NCBI GenBank assembly: GCA_025766275.1
Contig: JAFKAC010000033.1
Coordinates: forward strand, 372,001-436,000
Origin: Lactarius indigo
Lineage: Eukaryota; Basidiomycota; Agaricomycetes; Russulales; Russulaceae
Direction of reading: 5' to 3'
Length of the DNA stretch: 64,000 nt
Part shown: in pieces, positions 1 through 8,500 of the stretch
Numbering within the stretch: the first letter of the stretch is position 1
Layout: the number at the start of each line of letters is the position of its first letter
Position numbers and translations under genes: made by a program
The notes under the pieces: generated by a model
Told to the model about the DNA's origin: nothing
The model's database searches: none
What the model saw: only the letters and a program-made list of their open reading frames with translations

Positions 1-1974
1 CATCGCACTAGTTCCAGGGTGTTTGTGATTCCTGGGTGTCCTGCACTTGGGGTATCGTGGAAAAAGGTGATTACCCCCCTGCTTAAGATCGTTGTTTCCC
101 ACAACAATGAGGGCATCGCCTTTCCACCATAAGCCGTTGTGCTTTTTTAGGTTGTGGGGTCCAACCCATGGAAGTACCACAGATTCTTCCATGTTTTGGG
201 TAATCTGGGTCCATATGTCCATGTCGTGCATGGACGTCTGGGTGACTTTCAGGAATACCTCTTCTGGTAATACCGTGATGTGATCGTTGTCTGTTGTTCC
301 ATCGTCATAATCAGGGCGTCTTGATAAGGAATCCACCTGGGTGTTTTTTGTGCTGGGGATGTGTTTGAGTATGAAATTGTACTCAGAGAGTTCTTGGAAC
401 TCTCGCGCCATGCGTCGACTAATCTTCCTTGGTTCTTTCCAGTACTGAAGGTTGGCGTGGTCCGTGTGAATAGTTATTAGGTGGGGGGAACCAATCAGAT
501 ATGTGTGCCAGGTCCGCAGGGCTTTGACGATGGCCAACAATTCTCTGTCATAGATATTGTAATTGCGTTCTGTTTCTGTCAATGACTTGGAGTAGAACGC
601 AACCGGGTGTATTTTCTGGTCCTCCCCCTTTTGGTTTAATACTGCTCCCAAGGCGTAGCTGGAAGCATCCACTTTGATTTCAAAGGGTTGGTCTAACTTT
701 GGGAATAGAAGTACCGGTTCGGAACTGATTCGTTCCTTGATGGTGTCGAAGGCCCTTTGTCTGGCATCTGTCCATTCCCAAGGTACGTCCTTCTTTGTGA
801 GGTCGTGGAGCGGTCTTGCTATCGTAGAGAATCCTCTTATGAATCGTTGATAGAAATTGCAGAAGCCTAGAAAGGCTCGTACTTCTTTCAGGGACTTCGG
901 TGGTTTCCAGTCTCATATTCCTTGCACCTTCACAGGGTCCATTCGCAACTCGCCGTGTCCAATGATCAGCCCTAGGTATTCCACTTCGTAGACCTTAAAC
1001 ACACATTTTTCTGGCTTGATGTACAAGTCGTGTTCATTACAGAGGTCTAGGACGCGGTGTAACACTTGTCTGTGGTGGGTGTGATTGTCTGTGGTTGCGA
1101 TTAGGATATCATCCATATAAACGATGACTTCTCCTGTTAGCATTAGTTCCTGGAATATAGTGTCCATCATGGTTTGGAAGGTGCTGGGGGAGTTGGTGAG
1201 GCTGAAGAACATGACCCATGGTTCGAATAGTCCCTGATTAGTCTTGAATGCTGCTTTCCACTCGTCACCTGGTTTGATTCGAATGTTATTGTATCCCCAC
1301 CGTATGTCAAGCTTAGAATAGAGCCGCGCTTCTCGGATCCAGTCGATGAGTTCAGGGATCAGGGGCAGCGGGTAATGGTTCTTTACGGTGAGTTCATTGA
1401 GTTGACGATAATCTTGTACTGGGCGTAATTTCCCATCCTTTTTCTTGATGAAGAAGAAAGGGGATGTGTACGGGGATTTCGACGGTTGTATGTATTTTTT
1501 GTCTAGGTGCTCCGTTACGAATTCTGATAACTTCTCGGTTTCAGGGACTGTAAGTGGATACACTTTACAATCCATAGTTTCGGGGGCGTTTGGAACGAGA
1601 TCAATAGCGTGGTCCCAGGTTCGTGATGGAGGGAATCGTTGGGAGGCTTCCTCACTGAACACCTTGCGGTGTCTTCTATATTCCTTAGGGACCATTTCTT
1701 CGAAAGTCTTCTGGGGCCTTTTGGCAGCTTCTTGTTGTGTCAATTCCAACACCGTCGTCGTTTTTCGCAGTCGGATGTGCAGGGTTGCTTCTTTTTCCAG
1801 TTGTTCCCAAGCCAACTCATCAAGTTGATACGTCTCCAATGCCTTAATGGTAGCTTCCATAGGCATGGCTTCGTCTGACAAGTTAAGGCTGGTGACTACC
1901 ACTGGTTGGAACTCCTCATCCAAAGTGGCGTCTTGCCAATGGAATTTTGGTTCGAAGGCCGTAAACCAGGGGTA
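1..1974 (-). pseudogene. pol: Element A pol fragment: protease end, RT, RNase H, integrase start
   Basis: Read on the minus strand, this begins inside the protease C-terminus (GYPWFTAFEPKF) where B interrupts it. It continues through the RT (KKDGKLRPVQDYR, LDIRWGYNN, catalytic YMDD near 1110), the RNase H (KVDASSYALGA, TDHANLQYW) and the linker to the integrase zinc finger. The frame is open from 1974 to 916, then meets TGA (913-915) where sister copies have Arg in GxxDW. RNase H then reads on in the same frame. Near position 80 a run of six C has one base more than the frame needs when compared with element F, so the integrase is frameshifted before the window edge. Confidence 0.88.
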
Positions 1975-1979
1975 TCCAA

Positions 1980-2481
1980 TGTTACGCTCCACCGGCGTTA
2001 GTCCGACTTGGACTGCAAGTCAGGCGTAATCGACTTAGCGAAGGTGAGTGAATGGGGACCACGTGTCAACCCAACACGAGCTGAACAAGGGCACACTGGC
2101 ACACGCTGCAGCTAAAGATGATAGAGTACTATCCTTTGGTGGATAGAAGCGGAGGCACACTTAGTCTGAAGGCTAAGGCAGACAAGAGACGAGTCAAGTG
2201 GTGGATTGAAGAAGACCAAGATGGAGACTCTTGGTCTTCCGAGTCAACTACTTATACAGATACGCGCGGGCTTTAAAGCGCCGCTGGAACAGTAAGTAAC
2301 CAGTAGCGTAACTAGCTCGAACCCTAGTACAGCTATCCTAGGAATGAGTCATACATGAGTCACAATCACATGCGAACTACTATGCTGACTGATACGAAGT
2401 AAGAGTCCATGACTAATGCTAATACCAGACCGTAGTCATAACCAGCCGTGAGTCACTTTGTAATAAGTCCGTACCGTAACA
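1980..2481 (-). repeat. 3' LTR of element B
   Basis: Starts TGTTACG and ends GTAACA in plus orientation. It matches 24227-24728 apart from a few CpG transitions. It is preceded by target duplication TCCAA at 1975-1979. The purine-rich priming tract for plus-strand DNA lies just inside, on the minus strand at about 2482-2497. Confidence 0.95.
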
Positions 2482-2510
2482 TCACCCCCTTTTCAGGAGT
2501 GAGGCCCACC

Positions 2511-2627
2511 TCACAAGTCAATGGTGTCCCTGCTAACCTGTCTTACAGCCTTGATCTCGTCTTCGATTCTTGGTAGGGCGTTAGCGCGCTCCAACCTGTA
2601 GATGGAGTCCATCTTGCGGTGGTGGAC
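2511..2627 (-). pseudogene. pol: C-terminal codons of element B pol, cut off by C
   Basis: The minus frame reads KMDSIYRLERANALPRIEDE and stops at TGA 2511-2513. It matches the last 40 residues of the D and E Pol tails, which have a closely similar DxIYRLERATALERIADE stretch. The frame joins exactly to the pol frame on the far side of element C once one copy of TGGAC is removed. Confidence 0.85.
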
Positions 2628-2906
2628 TGTCACGGTTCCAGCGGACCGTTCGTGACCTGCGAGTTCCGGGCTCAAGACAAGAGCAAGGGAGATGTCGAGA
2701 CTTGATCAACGATCAAGTACAAGTCGGGGGTATCGTGGCTCAAGCCAAAGGCTATCGCACAAGAGAGGGAGTCAGACGATGGTTCAGTGGGCAAGACAAG
2801 GCAAGGCTAAGATTCAAAGGACTAAGAGTAGACAAGTTATCTACTTGGCTACTCAACTACTCTTATACTCATACAATACTGGGGTTTACTTGGCTGTTTT
2901 CTATGA
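2628..2906 (-). repeat. 3' LTR of element C, first part
   Basis: Starts TGTCACGG and matches 17173-17451 with few differences (for example a CpG change at the CGCAC(A/G)AGAG site). It is interrupted by D and resumes at 10788. The last five bases, TATGA (2902-2906), are the D target site. Short ORFs here are LTR sequence, not genes. Confidence 0.93.
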
Positions 2907-3437
2907 TGTTACGTTTCGGACTTGTACGGCGATATTCGACTGAGGACCCTTACTGTACCGGTTGCAACTACGGCGGTAAGGTAGATTAGTTGCGGACTTA
3001 CGATAGGCGATTACGAGTACGATAGGAGATTGCGCGCTGATTGCTGACTGAGGACTGTGCCACTAATACTAGTAGTAGTAGTATTAGGATTCGAGCTACT
3101 TACGCGATACGTTGGACGCTACTATACTGTGACTCATAGCAGCGCTTGAAAGCCTGCTAGACTTGTATTTAAACCGTCTTGTGAAGACCAAGATACGCCA
3201 TCTTGGTCTTCTTGAATCGTCACTTTCTTGTTCCACTCTCGTCTTCATTCTTAACTCTAAAACCTCATTCTAATATCTGCCCTTATCGCAAGTCAGCAAA
3301 GAGTCTTGTCGGTGTACCTCCGAGTATTCACTAAAGGCAAGAGCACGGGCTTCCACGCCGTCGTGTCGTTCTACGTTTGCTAAGTTGTTACCGCTTCCAT
3401 CGAGCTCAAGTCGAGCTGACGTCGTGACGGCGTTACA
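2907..3437 (+). repeat. 5' LTR of element D
   Basis: 531 bp, TGTTACG to CGTTACA. TATA box TATTTAAA lies at 3166-3173 and the predicted transcript start, ATCTTGGTCTT, at 3200-3210. The reverse complement of that 11-mer lies 6 bp upstream, making a palindrome over the start. U3 carries a second palindrome with 8-bp arms CTAATACT/AGTATTAG near 3063-3087. Confidence 0.96.
3166..3210 (+). promoter_or_regulatory. Predicted core promoter and mRNA 5' end of element D
   Basis: TATTTAAA at 3166 is followed 34 nt later by ATCTTGGTCTT (3200-3210). This 11-mer is the exact complement of the primer-binding site at 3440-3450, which fixes the likely start of R. The same 33-34 nt spacing is seen in A, B, C, E, G, H, J and K. 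Confidence 0.75.
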
Positions 3438-3439
3438 TT

Positions 3440-3450
3440 AAGACCAAGAT
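3440..3450 (+). promoter_or_regulatory. Self-priming primer-binding site of element D
   Basis: AAGACCAAGAT lies two bases inside the 5' LTR. It is not an obvious tRNA 3'-end complement but pairs perfectly over 11 nt with the predicted mRNA 5' end in the LTR. This is the arrangement known for Tf1 of fission yeast. Confidence 0.8.
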
Positions 3451-3456
3451 ATCATC

Positions 3457-5508
3457 GTGGCCGTAACAACAAGAGATCAGTGGACGAACTTCCGTCCTTA
3501 TTCGCTCCCAAGAAGAGGAGAACGCAACGTCCCCACGCGCTTTTTACGAGCTGCTGGTTGGAGGGAAAGAGAAGAAGAAACCGGATATTTTGTGGAATTC
3601 AACGGACCTACTAGGTTCCGACCAGTTGAGTTCAACTTCGACCATTTGTGCTGGACGGAGGTTACGTGGAACCCCATAGAATCCCAGTGGGACGTTATAC
3701 GACCAGCAGGACCCAGATATCAGTGTGATATCGACGCCAGAGAACTCAACAGCCGAGCAGATTGGGGGCCCATCGACGGACAAGTACGAGAACACTCCAC
3801 CGGAGAAATAGTTTCAGAAGAAGGAGAAGGGCAAAGCCAAGACGAAAACGAAAGTGAAGGACGAGAACCGAACCAAACAGAAACTAGCGGGGGAGCAATA
3901 CAAGACTTCCTCATCGAACGAGCTGAGTCTGCACACATCACAGAGCCCGAACCGATTCACATCCGATCACCAGCTATCATGGCGACAATAACACGAGCCA
4001 TGGAAGAAGTCGCAATAGAAGAAGCACGCGTAGTGCGAGAAGAAGCACGAGAAATCCTCATGCCCATTAACCCAGAAACTGGCGTACGAATGACCGCAGA
4101 CGACGCAGCAATCTTTCGAGCAATAGGGTCAGACCGAGGAGACCCCCCGTCTGGACGACAACCCGCACTAGACCTCCCACCTGGAATAGGAGGACCGGGA
4201 GGAGACCCGCCACCGCCACCGGGAGGGGGCATCCCGTTCGACTTACGAAGAACCGAACCGCCAAGAATGCCACCCATGGGACCACCAGGAGGTGGAGGAG
4301 GTGGTGGAGGAGGAGGTGGAGGTGCCGGAGGGCATCATGGAGAAAAACTAACCGGCGAGCCACCTTCCATTTTCGACGGGGACAGACTCAAAGTAGACCA
4401 ATTTCTAACACAGTGGCACGTCTACTGGGGCATGAATCTCGACGCCCCCATCATGCGCAACGATTACAGGAGATGCCTCCTGTTTTTATCTTACATCAAA
4501 GGCGGAGCAGTCAGCGAATGGGTCCTATCCTTCCTGAACTGGCTCAATAGACAAATACAACGAGGGATTAGTCCCTATACTCGTGATCTATGGGAAGCCG
4601 TAGCAGATGGATTCAGCCAGAGGTTCGAAAACACACTAGAAAGAGAACAAGCCCAAGCCATACTACGAAAGGGCTTCCGGATGGTGGGAGAGGACATCGA
4701 CAAGTACGTCAATGATTTCGAGCAGCTCGCACGGAAGGCTCATTACCGCCTCAACGAACCACAAACCATCGACCTCTTCACGTCGGGTCTACCCAAGGAA
4801 CTATTCAAAAACGCGTTCCAGTTCGACGACCCCATCACGTTCGACGACTGGAAGAGGGCAGTTCTTAAGCGACAAAAGAACTATATACACCTCAAGGCAC
4901 GACTCAATGAGCACAAGAACACGACAACACAGCCGAAGAAACAGAGCGGTAACGCTGGGTGGACACTTCCGCAAAACTTACCACAAACAAACCCATGGGC
5001 AATGGATACTTCGGCCGATCGAGCCAAGGTAAGGCTTGCGGGGTCTGAAGAAATAGACTTCAACAAGCTGCCACATCGTGACTGGACCGCACCGCCATTC
5101 CCGCCAAGAGGAGGACCGGGTGCACGAGGACGAGGCAGGGGCGGATCTCGGAGGGACCTAAGGAACGTCCTCTGTTATAACTGTCACGCCCCTGGCCACC
5201 TCTCACGAAATTGTCCCTATCCACGCACGCAGCCCCAATGGCAGGCCGCCACGACCAGCAGCCGCATGACCGAAACCACGGAGTACCCTCCGGGACCCGT
5301 CTCGCAGTACGCGCCGTCGCAATACGCGCCGTCATTACCCGGGTACATGTCGCCCGCAAGCGCGACACCCGCACCTCAAATCAATGCGGCCAAGACGGCA
5401 GGAGAACAAGCCAAGGAATGGCTCACACAGGTGGCCAACAGTACGGATGAGGTGAAAGACCTCATACTTCAAGATCTATGGGGAAAAGAGGGTTTTCGGG
5501 ACGCCTGA
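3457..5508 (+). CDS. gag: Gag polyprotein of element D (GTG start proposed)
   Basis: 683 codons forming the virus-like particle and binding RNA. The order is: a conserved N-terminal region (RDQW..FRPYS, FNFDHLCWTEVTWNP), an acidic stretch, a Pro/Gly hinge with a long Gly run (about residues 275-295), a retrotransposon Gag capsid region (about 300-490), and a CCHC zinc knuckle CYNCHAPGHLSRNC (about 573-586). There is no ATG near the start; the first in-frame ATG is codon 175. An in-frame TAA at 3439-3441 closes the frame upstream. GTG at 3457 has A at -3 and G at +4, and is conserved across families, so I use it as the start. The last 31 nt overlap pol in another frame. Confidence 0.9.
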   Translation: MAVTTRDQWTNFRPYSLPRRGERNVPTRFLRAAGWREREEETGYFVEFNGPTRFRPVEFNFDHLCWTEVTWNPIESQWDVIRPAGPRYQCDIDARELNSRADWGPIDGQVREHSTGEIVSEEGEGQSQDENESEGREPNQTETSGGAIQDFLIERAESAHITEPEPIHIRSPAIMATITRAMEEVAIEEARVVREEAREILMPINPETGVRMTADDAAIFRAIGSDRGDPPSGRQPALDLPPGIGGPGGDPPPPPGGGIPFDLRRTEPPRMPPMGPPGGGGGGGGGGGGAGGHHGEKLTGEPPSIFDGDRLKVDQFLTQWHVYWGMNLDAPIMRNDYRRCLLFLSYIKGGAVSEWVLSFLNWLNRQIQRGISPYTRDLWEAVADGFSQRFENTLEREQAQAILRKGFRMVGEDIDKYVNDFEQLARKAHYRLNEPQTIDLFTSGLPKELFKNAFQFDDPITFDDWKRAVLKRQKNYIHLKARLNEHKNTTTQPKKQSGNAGWTLPQNLPQTNPWAMDTSADRAKVRLAGSEEIDFNKLPHRDWTAPPFPPRGGPGARGRGRGGSRRDLRNVLCYNCHAPGHLSRNCPYPRTQPQWQAATTSSRMTETTEYPPGPVSQYAPSQYAPSLPGYMSPASATPAPQINAAKTAGEQAKEWLTQVANSTDEVKDLILQDLWGKEGFRDA

Positions 5509-8500
5509 ACCCATCAGTCTGGGTGAGGGCTCTTCAATGTAATTCTGTAATTGTGACAACGCGCTATCGATCTATGCGAATTCCAGTAACTGTCCGTACG
5601 AATTACCAAACGACTGAAACCAACGCGCTCATCGACTCCGGCGCAACCGACAACTTTATCCGCCCAAGCCTAGCAAAACGGGCCGGAGTGCAAACACAAC
5701 CACTAGACATCCCTCGCAAGATATGGAATATAGACAACACGGAGAACAAAGCTGGGTTAATCACTCATTATGTTAACCTAGAAGTGAAAACACGGGGACA
5801 GATAAAACAAATGACCTTCCTAGTCACCGATCTAGGAAGCGAAGACATGGTGCTGGGATACCCCTGGTTGAGTGCGTTCGAACCGACAATCAACTGGGCC
5901 ACGGCCACCCTACACCCCGATATGCAACCAGTGACACTAGCAACCACTGAAGCGTTGCTATCGTCAATAACCACTCGAGCCCTCATTGTGGCCGAGAAAC
6001 AGGACATCGTACGTGAATTAGAAGAAGAAATGTCCATCCGAGCCACCACCTCGACGGAATTGGCTATACAAGCTAAACAGCACCAGACGGCAGCAGTGCT
6101 TCCTCCCGAATACGCGATGTTCGCCAAACTTTTCAACGAGCAGGCCTCACACCGCTTCCCCCCGGCACGGCCCTGGGATCATGCCATCGACTTCAAACCG
6201 TCCGCGCCGGCCGCCATCGACTGCAAGATTTATCCGATGACTCAAAAGGAGGAGAGTGAACTTAAAGAGTTCCTCGACGAGAAGCTAAAGCAGGGATATT
6301 TACGCCCTTCCATCTCCCCGTACGCCTCCTCTTTTTTCTTCATCAAAAAGAAGGATGGAAAACTACGACCCGTACAGGACTACCGAGTTATCAACTCCCA
6401 CACCATTCGCAACCAATACCCGCTCCCGCTTATACAGGACCTTATTCTCGACCTCAGCAACGCCCACATCTATACGAAGCTCGATATCCGATGGGGCTAC
6501 AATAACATACGCATCCGCGACGGCGATCAAGAAAAGGCAGCGTTCAAAACCAAATTTGGCCTTTTTGAACCCACTGTCATGTTCTTCGGACTCACCAACT
6601 CCCCCGCCACCTTCCAGGCCATGATGAACCACATCTATCGTGACACGATAGCAAAGCATGAACGCTTGGGCACTACTATACGTGTTTATATGGATGACAT
6701 CGGTATCGCCACTCACTTTGATCATGATCTAGTGGCCCATGTCAACGCCGTCCGCGATGTGTTACGTGTCGCGGAAGAGCACGACCTTTACTTCAAACTC
6801 GAAAAGTGCCTGTTTCATCAACCGCGGATGGATTACCTGGGGGTAATCCTTGAGAGGGGGGTGACCCGAATGGACCCCGTAAAAGTTCAGGGCATCAAGG
6901 ATTGGCCAACACCAACGAAAGTCAAGGACGTCCGCTCCTTCCTCGGCTTCTGTAACTTTTACAGACTTTTCATCCGCGGTTTCGCAACTCACGCCAAGCC
7001 GCTCACTAAACTAACACGAAAAGACGAAGAGTGGCGGTGGACTGAAGAAGAAGAAAAGGCGTTCAACACTCTAAAACGCCTCGTAACGGAAGAACCGGTG
7101 CTAGCACACCCCGTTCTTCAAGATCCATTCGAGTTAGAGGTGGACGCCTCGGGCTACGCGGTGGGAGCCGTACTACTGCAAAAGAAATCTGACGGCAAGC
7201 GACACCCCATAGGTTACTACTCGGCGACGCTTTCCGAAGCCGAAAGAAATTACGACATCTACGACCTAGAACTACTCGCAATAGTTAAGGCCTTACGAAA
7301 CTGGCGACCACTTCTTGCTGGCGCCCCTCACAAAATCAAGATCTACTCGGATCACCTAAACTTGCAGTACTGGAAATCACCGCAAAAGATTAGCAGACGA
7401 GTTGCTAGGGAAGTACTTGAGCTTTCCGAATATGATTTTGAAATTCATCACATCAAGGGAAAGAACAACGGGCGAGCAGATGCATTGTCAAGACGACCGG
7501 ATTACGACCAAGGAATCGAAGACAACAGCGAAGTAGTGGTCCTACCCCCCGAAGTCTTTGTGCGAACCCTCAATACCGCACGCACCTTCGTCGCCAATCC
7601 AAACCTCCTACAACCACGCCACCAGCAAGATGAGAAAGTGATCAAAGTATGGGCTGATCCCTACCACCTCAAAAAGATACAGGGGGAGTGGTACAAAGAT
7701 GGCCGGTTCGTAATCACAGGACCGGCATCCACTCAGCGCGTACTAATACACGACCATCACGACACGCCGATACACGGCCATCCGGGGATTGCGAAAACCC
7801 AACGCATCCTGGAGAGGCACTACTGGTGGCCGCGACTTCGCCGGGATGTATACGAATACGTACAAGGTTGCGCAGAGTGTCAGAGAAACAAAGTTAACAC
7901 AAGACCCATACGAGCCGCACTACACCCCATCACGCCAATACTAGAAGCCATGCCGTTCCAAACGGTAGCGGTAGACTTCATCACTAAACTTCCTGTCTCC
8001 AAGGGGTACGACAGCATACTAACTGTCACGGACCACGACTGTAGCAAGGCATCCATCTTTATTCCGTGTAAAGAAGAAATTACCGCAGAAGAAACGGCGA
8101 CCCTGTACGTCGCCCAGGTGTTCAAACGTTTCGGGTTGCCACGCAAGATAATAAGCGACCGCGACCCCCGCTTTACATCCAAATTCACCAGAGAAGTATG
8201 CCGCATCTTGGGAATTCAGCAGAACATATCCACTGCGTATCACCTGCGTACTGACGGACAGTCCGAGCGCACCAACCAATGGCTGGAGCAGTACTTGCGC
8301 TTTTGGGTAAATGAACAACAAGATGACTGGGAGGCTTATCTACCAATCGCTGAATTCGCGCACAACAACTGGCCACATGAACACACCAAGGAATCGCCGT
8401 TTCAACTTCTAATGGGATACAATCCGCTAGCTGATTGGACGGATAAGCCCTCTCCAATTCCCCTTGTAACCGCACGACTGACACAGCTGAAAGAAGCTAG

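Noticed and set aside
680..916. 78-codon ORF following the RT of A as a separate gene
   Set aside because: The RT/RNase H text continues in the original frame across the TGA at 913, and this ORF is another frame of the same DNA.
2692..2989. ORFs of 83-95 codons over the C LTR and D LTR junction (also 17172-17473)
   Set aside because: They cover LTR sequence, change frame at the D insertion and have no coding features.
3440..3450. Primer site as a tRNA complement
   Set aside because: It does not begin with TGG, as a CCA-end match would, and it pairs perfectly with the element's own predicted mRNA 5' end.
3957..4363. Proline-rich ORFs on the strand opposite the gag Gly hinge (also at 31117-31560 and 23251-23569)
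   Set aside because: They are antisense shadows of the GGN-rich Gly run and recur wherever gag has that hinge, without independent conservation.
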